Source of the DNA: Chlamydoabsidia padenii
Taxonomy: Eukaryota > Mucoromycota > Mucoromycetes > Mucorales > Cunninghamellaceae
Direction: 5' to 3'
NCBI GenBank assembly: GCA_025330725.1
Contig: JAIWND010000008.1
Location: 620,001-684,000 of the forward strand
Length of the DNA: 64,000 nt
Positions within the stretch are counted from its first letter, which is position 1. Each line of letters starts with the position of its first letter. The notes under the pieces are model-generated. The model worked only from the letters and a program-made list of their open reading frames with translations. It did no database searches and had not been told where the DNA came from. Made by a program: the position numbers and the translations under genes. Below are positions 38,925 to 51,519 of this stretch, one piece after another.

Positions 38925-39769
38925 AGTTAGTTAGTTTTATGACCTACATCGGTCTTGTGCCATTACTTACGAGTGAAGCCAAGAGCATGACCAATGGAGC
39001 GGACACGATCATCGATATCACCATAAGGCTATAATAGATATACAAGAGAGAGAGAGAGAGGGTTAGTAAACTGATTTTGATAGGGGGGAAATCTTTTGAA
39101 TCACTTACAGGACGGTAGAAGCGAGGAGTGACACCAGTGACTTCCTTGATAGCAGTGGCAGTCCACATCAATTCAGCAACAATTTGTTCGTTAGTTTCAG
39201 TGGTAAGGTAAGAGTGAGACCAGGTGTGCATGGCGAGTTCATGGCCGGATTTGTAAGCACGAGTGACAAGATCAGGGAAAGCCACGACTTGACCACCAAT
39301 CATAAAGAGAGTAGACTTTTGTTGGGTAGTATCCAAAAAGTCATACAACTTGCCACTGAAAGCGGTAGGTCCATCATCATAAGTAATACCCCATTGACCT
39401 TTAGGACAAGCAACAATATCGTCAGGACGAGTACAACCAGTGAAGGTCCAGTCGCAATAAGGATCCGCGCTACCAGATTGGGTAGGTCCTATAATAAAAA
39501 CAAGGTTAGACACAATTCCCCCACCACTTTTTTTTATTTTTATTTTTATTTTTATTTTTTTTACCATTGGCACCAGCCTTGACCACGGGAGCGTTGGTGA
39601 TATTAGCATTTTTAATCAATTCCATCCATTCAGGCTTGGGGGTAGGCTTGGATCCACCGGAAGGATAAGTTTCCTTGAAAGCAAAGGGAGCACTAGGGGT
39701 AGAAGAGGAGGTTTGAGCATTGACACTCAAAAGAGCGGTGGCGGCAAGAATGAATAATTTTGGCAACAT
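38327..39769 (-). CDS. Chitin deacetylase, GPI-type (CE4 family)
   Basis: Exons 39769-39565, 39488-39109, 39028-38971, 38865-38672 and 38608-38327 close in frame to 372 residues. The first 18 residues, MLPKLFILAATALLSVNA, are a signal peptide. All five NodB motifs are visible: WGITYDDGP (catalytic D-D), MHTWSHSYL (metal His), RFYRPPYGD, NHDTDDWK and ISLEHDLYQ. A Ser/Thr/Ala-rich tail and a hydrophobic end (ISSAVLVLGASAAYMLL) suggest a GPI anchor. It removes acetyl groups from nascent chitin to make chitosan, a major wall polymer of Mucorales. Intron 3 holds a 42-nt homopolymer (38880-38921). Confidence 0.97.
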
Positions 39770-42017
39770 GGTATATAAGATTAAAAAGGGGGGGGAAAGA
39801 GGAGATGGAAGTCAAATAAAAATAAAGTGAATGTAGAAAAGGAACTGGATTTTTTTAAAAATAAAAAAAAAAAAAAAGTGATAAAGAATAGAAAGAAAGG
39901 AAGAAAATTATAAAGTCCCTCTCCCCTTTTTATTGGAAAATCGGCGTTTTAAATCCAGAAAATCACTATTTTTGGCTGACACAGCCAAATAGCTTAAACG
40001 GGTTGATTTTAAAAATACTTTATTGTGCCTTTCCACTGTTCCTCCTCTTCTAATGTCTCTTTAAAGTGATTAACGGTGATACGAACTGAATTCCAAGAAA
40101 GAAGCCCCATTTTTTTTTAGCTGTATGAGGATGATAAGATGCTTTATTGCCATTTAAATGGATATTTCCAAACAAAGCAGCAATGACAGTGGTATGTATG
40201 CTTTTTGTTATTGTTGTTATAACTGTTGTTGATATGTAGTCGTTTGTAATAGACCAGTCCTTACATGCATTGTTTCGAATTCCGAAGTCCCTGCTATCCC
40301 CTTTGACCCCTGGATTCAGTTATTCCTTGATGCAATGTACGTTTGCACGGAATAAAAGCGATGCAAAGAAAAGATTTGTGCTACAGTATGTGTATATAGT
40401 GATATTCCATCCGGTCAGTTTGTGTATCGAATCACTTTTTTTGTCAAACACCGGGTTTATACATTTTGACTTTATATAAATAGATGTGGCGGGAGGTACA
40501 TTATTCAAATCCCGCTTTTTTTTTTAATTTTGCATGATTTCGACCCCCGGTCTTTTTTTGACTTTCCCCTTGGACTTGCGTTTATAATCAAAGTGGATTC
40601 TTTTCAACTCATCTGTATCTAATCATGTCGTTCGACAAGTGAAAAAATAGAGAGAGAGGGGAAGGCTGATGTAGGAGTTTAGGGGATCTTTCTTTTCCAA
40701 GAAGTGTGAGCGGTAACCTTAAAAAGGTGTATGAAGGATATATTATGCGCGTCGGTTAGACATCTTACATGATTGTTTTTCTACCTCTCTGATGATGATG
40801 ATCAAACTAAAGACAACATCAATAGAATGCCAATCCTAATTTACTACAAAGACAGACATTTAAACATAGATACTCAAATACATGTATCATGATGATGTTG
40901 ATGATCTACATCTTTGCTTGTCTTGTCTTTTGTAACCCATCTATTTGATTGACATTCTGATGGGAAAGGATTTGATAGGACTATATGTCTGTGCGATTTC
41001 ATTCCACCATTCTCAACTATATGATCCATTATAAAGAGGAAACCCGCACACGTTTTCAAAGCCAATATGGAAATCAATCATGGTTGCGCAACAGAAAAAA
41101 TTAAATAGAGTTTAGAACAGAAAGCAATGATCTCTCTTATTTGTTTGATGACCACTTTTAGTTCTTTCTATATAATATGAAGTCTATGTTTATCACATAA
41201 ACATTTATAAATACCGGCTATAATCATATGTATTTATATCCATAAAGACAAACAGAACTACCCCCCCCCCAAGCCTAGCGTGGGATTCAGGAACCAAAAA
41301 TAGCCCCATGCATTCTAGTCAACTTTTTTCAAACCCCGTATAAGTCATCTCCCAACCAAAGAATCTATTGATCATCAATCATGCTGAGTTGTGTACTCCT
41401 CTGCTCCATCGAAAAGCAAACATAATAACTAATACTAATAAAGTAGTACGCATGTCCATTAACCAAAAGTTATCTCAACATCATAAAGGTGTCATCATCG
41501 GGAAATAAAAATTTATACATGCAGTAAATTACCTTGCTACAATAACGATGCCCTTTAGCTAGCTGATGTAATCATTCAATTTGCGACACGATTCAAGTTT
41601 TTTTTTTTCTCGGAACATTATTTCGTTTTGATCCAAACAATCCGACTAATGCAATATTGACTATGGGGCACATTGTCCACACTTCATGTCGGGATTTGAA
41701 GTAAGGAGGAAAAGCGAGCCATGGTCTATTTTCTTCCATCCTGTCTCTCTTGCGTTTAGAAGGTAAGGCAAGGAAAGAGGGAGAAAAAAAAGATATGGTG
41801 GAAAGGGTAGTATCAGAATGAAGGAACAGTCTATGATTGGTTCAAGTAGTTTGATTGGCATTGACCGACTAATGTCGGGATTTAAAAATAAACACACAAG
41901 ACCAATGAAAAGTCATCTAGAAGAAAACAAAAAATTTCTTTTTCTCACCCTTCTCTTCTCCATCTTTCTTTTTTTTTTTTTTTTTATCATCAACAGATCT
42001 ACTTGTTCTTCATTGTA
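39770..42017. other. 2.2-kb gene-poor stretch with three motif copies
   Basis: The chitin deacetylase promoter carries only a variant, CGGCGTTTTAAATCC (39952-39966). A full composite motif lies at 40503-40540 (TTCAAATCCCGC, poly-T, TTTTGCATGATTT), followed by a plus-strand ATG at 40625 whose frame ends after five codons. Further motif copies are at 41689-41700 and, for GID4, at 41876-41890. A C-run lies at 41262-41271. No supported gene. Confidence 0.5.
40503..40540 (+). promoter_or_regulatory. Orphan composite motif
   Basis: ATTCAAATCCCGC and TTTTGCATGATTT are separated by a T-tract. The downstream ATG at 40625 is followed by a stop after five codons, so this may be the promoter of a lost gene or of a non-coding transcript. 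Confidence 0.4.
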
Positions 42018-42783
42018 ATGCCAATTCCTTCTTCAAACACCTCTCCTATTACTTCACCCACATTCCCATCCCTTGACATTTGTGCTAAACCAACAAAAAA
42101 GTGTCATCCATCCACCAGTGGCAACACCTCACCGTCCTCAAATTCATCATCACCAGTCACCAGTCACCCAGATGATGGGTTTAGTTTAAAGCAACAAAAG
42201 CAACATCGATCCTTATTAAATCCTCAACGCAATAGTGATACCAGTTGGACAGATCTATCTCACCACCGGATTCGTAACGCACATCTTGGTAACCTGTACG
42301 CTGGCTCTCGTTTTACAGGGTCTCAGAAATGTGGTGAAAACAAGTACGATGTAGTAGTTGATATACAGGTAAGAAAAATAAAGTTGAAGGAAAGAATGGG
42401 GAAACTTGTCATGGGAAAAATAACAACAACAACAACAACAACAAAATGACTCCCACTTTTTTTTTTTTATTTGATAATGCAGAACGTCAATCTGGAGGAA
42501 AGCACCTTGTGTGGTTATCTCAATATCAAGGGCTTAACGGCTGAATTCCCGGAACTGACGGTAAGTATTAACCCCCTCCTCCTTTCCCCCGGGATACAAA
42601 CAACACTTGAACCCCCCCCCCACTAAACCACCTCTCTTTTTTTTTTTGGTATTATATTAATGGTATATTTAGACTTATTTTGAAGGTGAAATCATCGGAC
42701 CCAAGTATTCCTTCTTGACTAGGAAATGGCAAGCCCAACATTATATTGACGTTGCACATTGGGTAAAGATTGATCAAGATATC

Positions 42784-42827
<44 letters not shown>

Positions 42828-43159
42828 GGACTACTAATTTGGCTTTATCATGACAATGTTAGAAACGATTCCCCTCCTTCCAACAGTATGCCTCGGTATT
42901 TAATCAAGATGGCTTTGTATACGATCCTAAAAACGAAGACTTTGTTTACATGCGATGGAAGGAAAAGTTTTTGGTACCTGATCATCATGTCGACAATATT
43001 GAAGGTGCCAGTTTTGCCGGATTCTATTATGTGTGCTTCCAACGATCCACCAATACTATCTCTGGCATGTACTTTTATCGACATTTCACTCAATGGTATC
43101 AAGAATTGTCATTAACCTATGTCCCTCAACGCTCTTTTGGCACTTATGAATTCCGTTGA
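42018..43159 (+). CDS. GID4: GID complex subunit GID4 (Vid24 family)
   Basis: Exons 42018-42368, 42483-42560, 42673-42762 and 42863-43159 close in frame to 271 residues. The first 95 residues are Ser/Pro/Thr-rich and disordered. The beta-barrel follows with NLYAGSRFTGSQKCGENKYDV, TLCGYLNIKGLTAEFPELTT, FEGEIIGP, RKWQAQHYIDVAHW, FVYMRWKEKFLVPDHHV and GASFAGFYYVCFQ, all conserved GID4 signatures. GID4 recognises N-terminal proline degrons for the GID/CTLH E3 ligase, for example on gluconeogenic enzymes after glucose return. A 39-nt T homopolymer lies in intron 3. Motif copy TCGGGATTTAAAAA at 41876 is 130-140 bp upstream. Confidence 0.96.
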
Positions 43160-44150
43160 ACTCTCTTACTGATGGTGGAGGGGAGTTTACCTGGATTCTC
43201 TTTGGATGATGCTTGGGTACTATTATATGCTTTTTTGGATACATGGTGATTGGACGACAACAAGGACTTATCTATAGCTATCATCTCCTCTCCCCTTCCC
43301 CTCCTACTCTTTTATCCCCCCCCCTTTTTTTTTATATCTCCTTTTCTATTGTATATATTTATCTCTTTTTACTTTTGATGTCGTCTGTATATTTATGCGA
43401 ATCTCTCCCTCTCTCTTTTTAGTCTTTTAGTTTATATATCTTTGTATTTACTGTGCATATCACTATACCTGCATTATACATAGTGTGGAATGGTGTATCA
43501 TGCCTTTTTATTCTTTTATTTTGCTTCTCATACATTAGTTATGAAGAAATCTCTTAATAAAAACCCCAAGTTTATTTGTGTACGATATATTTGTCTTTGT
43601 TGGATCTCATCCATTCCTGATATGGTAACGACAGCCCAAAACATTGATTCATGCAAGTCGGGTTCCGAAATGGAATTGGTAGATTGTCAAGGCCGAGAAT
43701 CAGGTTTGGCATTTAGTTGGATCCTGTGACAGTGTGGATACCAAGTGGTCCAGGATTCACAACTCGGCAAGTGATGTTCAATGAAAAGTGTTATCTCATC
43801 ACGATGATCAAGGATAAGAATTAATAAAATGAGTAGCCATACTTGTCTGTCAGTCAGATGGATGGAATTGCGTGGGAGGAGGACAATCATGTGACAGATC
43901 TATGACCATCCGCCTGGAAAACAAACAGCCGGGCGGGTATAAGATTTATCCTTGCATGAATAGCGGGACTTGAAAATGTCAAAGAATGGAGAGGGGTAAT
44001 ATAAAATCTAATGGACAAGCATATCACATAAAGATTCGTACATAAAACACATCACACACAGATAGAGACACCAATAAAAAAAAAACAATCAAGTTTATTA
44101 TGTTAAATGTATATATTTGTAAACTATGCTAAAAGGAGATACTATGTATA
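43160..44150. other. Convergent intergenic region
   Basis: Lies between the 3' ends of GID4 and PP4R3. A composite-like site, GCATGAATAGCGGGACTTGAAAA (key parts GCATGAAT and CGGGACTT), lies at 43954-43976 although no start codon is near. AATAAA-type signals occur at both ends. No gene was seen. Confidence 0.5.
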
Positions 44151-45549
44151 CTAATGTTTTTTAATCAAAGACCCATTTCGTTTTGATACAGAAGGTTGGT
44201 CTTTATCCGAATGTTTGGCCACCTTTGCCGCCAGGACGTCGTCTTCATCGTCATCATCATCATCGCGTTTATTTTTCAGTGGCCTTAAAGGATAGGATGG
44301 TTCATTATGACCACTGTCTTTGCTGGTTTCATTGTCGATGGTAGTGGTGTCTTCACTCATTTCTTCGTCGTGGTCGTCATCATCATCGTCACTGGGAATT
44401 TTATCAAGTTGTACCTCTACTACAGGAGGAATGGTTGCTGGTGGTGGTGGTGGTGATACTGATGATAAAAACTGGTCAATTTTAACCCCAAAGTCATCCA
44501 GTTTTTGATCGTCTTCGTCATCTGATTCATTAAAGTATCCTTCTTCGTATCGATCCATTGATGATGTATTGTCGTCGTTGCTTTTGTGATTCATATTATA
44601 GTTGTTATCAAAAAAGAAGGTTGGTGACTAATCTGATGAGGGTGATTATTTAGTTTTTACTTACCCAGTTTCCGAGTGGTCAGAGAGTGGAAGAGAGGTT
44701 AGTGTGTTGAGATGCGCTTGATTACTGTTATATCGTTCTTGTAGTACTTTGCATGTTGATATATAGTCAACGGTATCAAGTACTGATCCAAAGCGTTCGA
44801 TCAAATGAGTCACCAGTAGTTTCGGGTTTTCCTAGAGTAAGATAAAAGAAAGAAAAAAAAAAGTGATTATATGAGTAATTATCCTATTATGTATATTGTC
44901 ATTTACAAGATGAATGAATTCCAAGAGTTCGAGGCAATTTGAATTCAGTACATTTCCTTTTCCATCAGTGTCCAAAAGTAATCGTATAGTTGATTCAAAG
45001 ACATTGTGTTTGATAAGGTGTCGATTATAAAAGTCATCCAATAGTCCAACGCAGACTCGGAAGAAGCGTAGAGCAGCTATTAGAATAGTGTCAATTGATC
45101 CCTATTTTGTTGGTTTATCTTTCCTTTTTTCTCTCTTTTTACCTATTTTCACCCAGTTCAGCCGAGATCGATATAGTTGAGCCACTTTTACAAAGCAATC
45201 ACCCGATAACATCCAGTATTTACTTCGGTGACCATGTTGTTGTACAGCAAAGCAAAGAAAGTCAAGTAAATGGGAGTATACTTCGCCTTGATCTCTCTCG
45301 AGTTCCAGTACCTCGATCGGACCTAATCATTAAAAAAGAGAATGGATTAGATTAGAGATATATGATCAGGGTTGGTTGCTAATTCGTATGTTACCATCTA
45401 GTTTCATGGGCTTGTTTTCAATATCCATAAGAGGTTGAAGTACAGAAGGAGCATATTTATCGTAAAACACAGTAAGAAGATCATCGATGCCAGGTATTTG
45501 TTTTCGTAGATTCTTAAGTATAAAAGAAGAATGTATGTTAGTATCCCTT

Positions 45550-45581
<32 letters not shown>

Positions 45582-47629
45582 CTTTGAAGTCGCCAAAGCC
45601 CCAGGTGGTGGGTTTGTATTAAGTTCCAATGTTATTTTGAGAATATCGCCATATTGGAATTTGAGACCAGAATCAAGTTCACTAGTGAATCGGTTGATGA
45701 CACATTGTAGCAAATCCCTCTTGTTGCCCCCCGTATTATCATCATCGTCGGTATCATCAGCATAATCGTCGGCATCATCCTTTGGTTGTTGGGATAGGAT
45801 ATGAGTGCGCAAGAGAGAGACATCCATATCCACAATAGAGCACAAGGCGCCAGCACCAGCTTTGCGCATACCCGGATCGTCAGAGGATAAAGCAATTTCA
45901 ATAGGAATAAACAAACCATGTCGAGCCAAGATTCTAATAATACATATAAATAAATAAAAAAGTTGACAAGATCCTTTTTTTTTTTTTTTTTTTCAAAGGG
46001 AATCTCTTCCTTTACCTGTATAATTGTACTCGTGAGTTGGGTGGTTGTAGTGATTTGCTGATGGTGCATATTTGTAAAACCGCCTGAACTGCCTTTGTTC
46101 GTTCAATATCGTCAGTATCATGTCGCTTAATCATACCAAATAAATCCTCCAGGAATTTGGTGTTGTATTGAATATGGTTCAAGGCTTCGACGTGGTTGGA
46201 CCCAATGAGTGTTTGTAGCATAGAAGACAGTGATTCGTCTAGGTATCGCGCCATAATCACATCCTTCATATACTGGAATCGGTAAGTTTGTCGTAATATC
46301 AAGAGGGTTGTCACATCGTCCAGAGCTACGACCTGTAATGAGTGGCCATAATGAGTAAGATGAGATAATAACCGATTATATTTCTTTTTAACTTTACAGG
46401 TTCCATTTGTGAGTGTGCTTTGAGTATTTCCCGATGATTTGCCTTCATTGATGGTGTTGCCGTGTCATCTATATATAACCACTGTTAGTTACATGTATCA
46501 TTCCACTTGATCCACTTACATTCGAGAATACTTGCGACAGGTATGATGTTTTCGTCATTGATGATGTGTTCAATCAACATTTTGTCACTTAGTAAAACTA
46601 TAGTGTAGTATTAAAGGTATAATTAGTATTGCGTTTATTGATTGGATGATATCTACTACTTACTAATCGACTTGATAATAGTGAATAGTTGATGGATTCG
46701 TTTGATATTATTCGACTTTTCGCATGCTTCAAAGATGGGAAACAGTTTGCTGACATAGTCCTAAATAACAACATGTTTAGTTAGTAACATGATGTTTGAT
46801 CCCACCCATTCTTGTCTTTATAATTTCACTTACATCCTTCAATATGAATTTAGCCAAACCATCATTATGGTATAGTGAGCTGTTTTCCAGTACTTTGACA
46901 ATCTTGCCCAAATTCGTCATGGTAGGTGTTGGTAAGGTTTGTTCCGTTTGCAAGACAGTATCAGTATCACTTTGTTCATCGCCTAGTACTTCTTGTAAAG
47001 TGTCAGTGTGTTGATCGACACCTCGTTTATTGCAAATACGTTGCCTATGTAATAAGAGAGATTAAAAGTAAGATACATGAGTGTGCGGGCTTATTACTGT
47101 TGCTTTCTTACCATATATCGTCACGACCTTCAGCGTCTTCAAAGCTTATTGCAAGATCATTCTTTTCCACGTCAGTCCATAAAATCACCGTCTCTATGTC
47201 AACAAACAAATAATGTTATTTAAACCATTTTCCTATTATCCACACTTGTTCTTCAAGTGCAGTAGTATATATCCCTTCATTTTATTCATCCATCTCTCTT
47301 TTTTTTTTTTTTTTTTTCACTTGCCTGATTCCTTGTGATATGTTCTTTCAGTAAACACACTAGAGCTTACTAATGGTGTTGAGTCGATTTCCGATCGCAC
47401 AAATATTTCATCAGGATCGTCACCATGACCCTATTTAAAAAAAATAAAAACAAAAAGCATCATAAACAACTATTAGTATACTGCAACCATGGATGGATAT
47501 TTTTCTTACCTCCAAGTAAACACAGATTCCAGTACCTTTATCAACCCAGATAGTATTTTCATCTAAATTATATACCTTGACACGATAAGAGGGAGGTGAT
47601 ACATTCGTCGCGGTCGTTTGTTCAGGCAT
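44151..47629 (-). CDS. PSY2: Protein phosphatase 4 regulatory subunit 3 (SMEK/Psy2)
   Basis: Intron-rich gene starting MPEQTTATNVSPPSYRVKVY and continuing NLDENTIWVDKGTGICVYLE and DEIFVRSEID, the RanBP1/EVH1-like domain that binds FxxP targets. The SMK-1 domain follows (LFPIFEACEKSNNIKRIHQL, LFGMIKRHDTDDIERTKAVQ), then HEAT-like helices (FESTIRLLLDTDGKGNVLNS). The C-terminal about 150 residues are acidic and Ser-rich with a basic end. PP4R3 is the targeting subunit of the PP4c-R2-R3 complex in DNA-damage recovery and gluconeogenic signalling. Exon-by-exon closure was not verified for every junction. It shares a 158-bp divergent promoter with the ABC-class ATPase. Confidence 0.93.
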
Positions 47630-47787
47630 GGCGCTTATTGTAAAAAAAGAAGAAGAAGAAGAGTTAATAAAAAAATAATGATAAAATTTTTACGCCAGGA
47701 AGGACAAAGCGGGAGTTGAAATTTTGGATTCTTTTTAAATGAGGTGGGAAGCCAGCCCAGTTCCTTCTCTTTCTTTGCTTTACAACC
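47630..47787. promoter_or_regulatory. Bidirectional promoter, PP4R3 / ABC-class ATPase
   Basis: The 158-bp gap between start codons contains GCGGGAGTTGAAATTTT (47709-47725), a one-base variant of the motif, about 70-80 bp from each ATG. Confidence 0.5.
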
Positions 47788-50367
47788 ATGTGGAAACGAT
47801 ATCGAAAAGCATCTTACACTGATAGCGTCTCAGGTGATGGAAATCCTAGATCCACTTATCGAAACTCCAAAAGTAAAAGAAATATGTGATTCGATCGATA
47901 CCTTTGATTTATTCACCACTTTGATTATATCTTTTATAGGCCTAGAAGACTTGGAAAAGACACTCTTGTCTCTTGATGGAAGGAGTTATGGTGCATACAA
48001 CTCACTGAAAAATGGCAAGTAGGAATTCATTCTACGAAGGATATGAACTAATTGAACCATTCTCTTCTAGACGTATACAGAGGATCACTCTTTGATCTCA
48101 TGTTTACTTTTATTCAAGGCGATCCTTATGCTGGATCAAGTACCTTCTCCGTCTATCTCCATCCAGAAAGTACAAATTACCCTCCAGAACTTTACTCGAC
48201 ACGCATTAGGTAAAAACAATATTATCAAGCAAACGGGTGTTTACTGAATCCTGCCTGTCTTTTTCTTTTTAATTTGTATAGGGCCACAGCTTTCGCGGAC
48301 TATATTGGGCGGATCATCGAAACCAATCTCCAGTGGGACCCCCAAGATGGTAAGGATGGTAGATTTGATGGTCAGGTGAAAGGAGGTACTTTCTCCACTG
48401 ACAGCCATCCTCAACAAGTTTTGGAACGAAACGATGTGGTGGTTTATGAAGGTGGTGTTGACATTCGACTCAAATTCTCACTACCAGCCAAGTGTAAGCA
48501 GACCTCTAAAACAAAATTTATTCTCTAATACTAACAAATGTTCTTTTCGATTATCAACCTTACAGGTCGTACTATAGTAATCAAAAAGGTTATTCATGCT
48601 TTATTGATCTATCTACCCTCCTTTATTCAAGACTTTCTCGTTGCTTCTGCTATGGATCTCGACAAAGCATTGGCCTTTGTCACCTGTATTGAAGATCAAG
48701 AATGGATCCGATCTAGTTTACGTGATCAAGGTATATAAATGAATCATTATCAAAACCCTGCTTTTAACATGCCTTTTTTTTTAATGCTAACTAGGTTTGA
48801 TTGCGTTTATACCTGATGGTGCCATTCTCTCCCGTGCAGCTGGAGACAAGGACACCCCCAATCTTAATAGAAGTCGACTTGTTCCCTTCCAATCTCCGGA
48901 TTCTTTGAAAGTCTCTATGACATTACCAAGTGGCAAGCAAATTCAAGGCATGGGAATCCCTCCAGGCATTACTGTCATCACGGTAGGTTTGTCTCACTCG
49001 AAGGTGGGGGCGGGAAATCAAAATATTACTAATATCATGCATAATCTGTTTTTTTTGAACTATTACCGATACATAATAGGGCGGTGGCTATCATGTAAGT
49101 CGCTCATGAAAATCCTAGGATGATGACTCTTACTAACTCTTATGATATCTTGTTAGGGAAAATCTACTTTACTACGTGCATTGGAAATGGGTATCTACAA
49201 TCACATACCGGGCGACGGACGTGAATACTTGGCAACGGACAAAACAGCCGTCAAGATACGATCAGAAGATGGGTAAATGAAGAAACAGAACCGATACTCG
49301 AAATACATGAAGAATCCTCACCTTTTGTATGTGTTAGACGCTGGATTGAAGGGGTGAACATCAGTCCATTTATTAAAAGTTTACCTTTTGGTGCAGACAC
49401 CACCGCATTCTCGACGAAAAACGCAAGCGGCTCAACATCCATGGCAGCAGGTATTCAAGAAATGGTGGAATGTGGATCCAAGTTATTCCTCTATGACGAA
49501 GATACTTGCGCCACCAACTTTTTGGTAAGCGATCTGCGGATGCGACAACTGGTGACAGGTGATCATGAACCTATCATTCCTTTGACAGCCAGAATCAAGC
49601 AACTCTACAACGACAAGGGGGTATCAGCCATCATGGTAACAGGGGCCTGCTTTGATTTCTTGGAACTTGCCGACTTGGTCATCGAAATGCGAAACTACCA
49701 TGCTGGGTAACTAAATCATAAATGCATATTTGGGAAGACTAGTATAACATACTAACCCTTTGTCTTTTACTTTATACATAGTGATGTAACCAATGAAGCC
49801 AAGAGGATTGCGTTGAATCATCGTTCTTTATCGTCTCTTAGCAATGGTAAGGAGCCTCATTTTATTAGTCGACTCTTACTAACAAACCATTTACTTTTTA
49901 TCTTTTTTTTTTTTTTAGACACGACGTTGCATGATTATGGCCCGGTCCATTCTCGACAACTTGTCCTCCCGCGCTATATGAACAATTGCAAGGTGTCTGT
50001 GGAAAAGCATGGACATATCAACTTTAAAGGTTATTCGGAATTGATAATCAATTTGAACGATCATTTGGTGGAACAAGCCATGTTACTGTCAATCAAGTGT
50101 GGACTCCTCTATCTCCAACAACTAAACCAACCACTCACCATAAACGAATATACCACTTTACTCGACCAGTTGATGGATCGACCTATTACAAAGACTCCCA
50201 TTGAAGGACTAGGTAAGGAACATTATTCCTTCCTTGAATCTCCTTTAGATACTCTTTTTAGGGCGTCACCCTATGGCCATAGACTATGTGATCTCAGTCG
50301 ACCACCAAAATCCACTTTTATTTATGCTCTAAATCGACTTAATGGGACTAGACTGGATCGCCCTTAG
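47788..50367 (+). CDS. Predicted ATPase of the ABC class (PF09818-type)
   Basis: Eleven exons close in frame to 625 residues. The start MWKRYRKASYTDS is preferred over an upstream frame because exon 1 (47788-47872) then joins exon 2 as NSKSLEDLEKTL. Features of the family in order: SLDGRSYGAYNSLK, GDPYAGSSTFSV, Walker A GGGYHGKSTLL (around 49080-49170), GDGREYLATDKTAVKIRSEDG, FSTKNASGSTSMAAGIQE (signature-like), and LFLYDEDTCATNF (Walker B). The family occurs in bacteria, archaea and fungi, and its function is unknown. Exon 2 ends with a GC donor (48015-48016, GCAAGT), one of the few non-GT sites here. Confidence 0.9.
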
Positions 50368-50571
50368 AATAGTGTTTAGATTACAATAGTTTAAATGTGT
50401 TAATGTGTAAATAAAAAGTATAATTTGTTATCAAAAAAGGTTACGGGAAAAAATGATGATAATGATATATATGTGGAGGGTAACATCTATTTGACATGAT
50501 CTTCCGGATCTCCGCGAATAGGGAAAAAAAAAAAGTACTGTAAGTTGCGGAATTTAAAAAACGAACCCTCT

Positions 50572-50613
<42 letters not shown>

Positions 50614-50669
50614 CGTTCTTCTTCTTTACTTCTTTTACTTACCTTTACTAGTTTTATTCGTCACCCGCG
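50368..50669. other. Intergenic with 37-nt T run
   Basis: AATAAA of the ATPase gene near 50411. TTGCGGAATTTAAAAA (50547-50562) is a weak motif variant before the ferredoxin gene. T homopolymer at 50577-50613 in the promoter. Confidence 0.5.
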
Positions 50670-51519
50670 ATGACTCTGCTACGTCTTTTCAGTCCCAAGG
50701 CCTCACTTTATAAAGCGACAATGCAACAATCATACCACTGGAAACAGAATAGTGTCAAGGCATTCTTCTCGACGACAAACAGTAAGTACAAACACCCCAA
50801 CCCACTTTTTTATTTATTTATAAAAACCGTGGAATGAGCTCACTTTTTCATTGATATGACTTTATAGGTTTACTCCATGGCAAGCCTGGTGTATCCAAAG
50901 GTGACGGGTAAAGGTATAGTCAAGAATCATGAACAATGGACTGACCATACTTTTTTATAATTTGATTATGTGTATAGACCTTTTACTGTTCACTTTATTA
51001 CTCCTGAAGGCGAAACGATCAATGTCAAAGCGACAGAAGGTGATACCATGTTAGATCTTGCGCAACGATACGATATTGATCTTGAATGTAAGTCATGGAG
51101 GAGTGGAATAGGCAAATGTATGTATATAACCCTATTTTAATATAGGTGCTTGTGAAGGATCCTTGGCTTGCTCAACCTGTCATGTGATTTGTGATGAAGA
51201 ATACTATAATAAAATGGAGGAACCTTCAGATGAAGAGAATGATATGCTGGATTTAGCCTTTGGGTTGACAGATACGTAAGTGACAGTGGGGACTACTGAA
51301 TAAAAGTGAACTAACTGGTTTTACTTTATATAATAGATCAAGACTTGGATGTCAAATCGAAATGAATCAAGAATTGGATGGAATCACAGTACGTATTCCT
51401 TCAGCTACTAGAAATTTGCGTGTAGATGGTAAGAACATAAAAGTGACACAAATGCATGAATGATGAATTAAAATTTGAATTATCTTGTGTGTGTAGGTTC
51501 AAAACCAACTCATCACTAA
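50670..51519 (+). CDS. YAH1: Mitochondrial [2Fe-2S] ferredoxin (adrenodoxin type, Yah1)
   Basis: Begins [20 protein letters not shown], a basic, Ser/Thr-rich mitochondrial presequence ending near KAFFSTTN. Exons 50670-50781, 50868-50907, 50978-51087 and later ones close in frame. The fold follows: [17 protein letters not shown], then the cluster ligands in [14 protein letters not shown] (C-x5-C-x2-C) and the fourth Cys in [15 protein letters not shown]. The C-terminus [17 protein letters not shown] is typical. The protein passes electrons from ferredoxin reductase to Fe-S cluster assembly and haem A synthesis in the matrix. Confidence 0.97.

Noticed and set aside
45540..45580. (CTT)n as part of a Leu-rich protein on the plus strand
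   Set aside because: It lies in an intron region of PP4R3 on the opposite strand; the Leu run is a microsatellite shadow.
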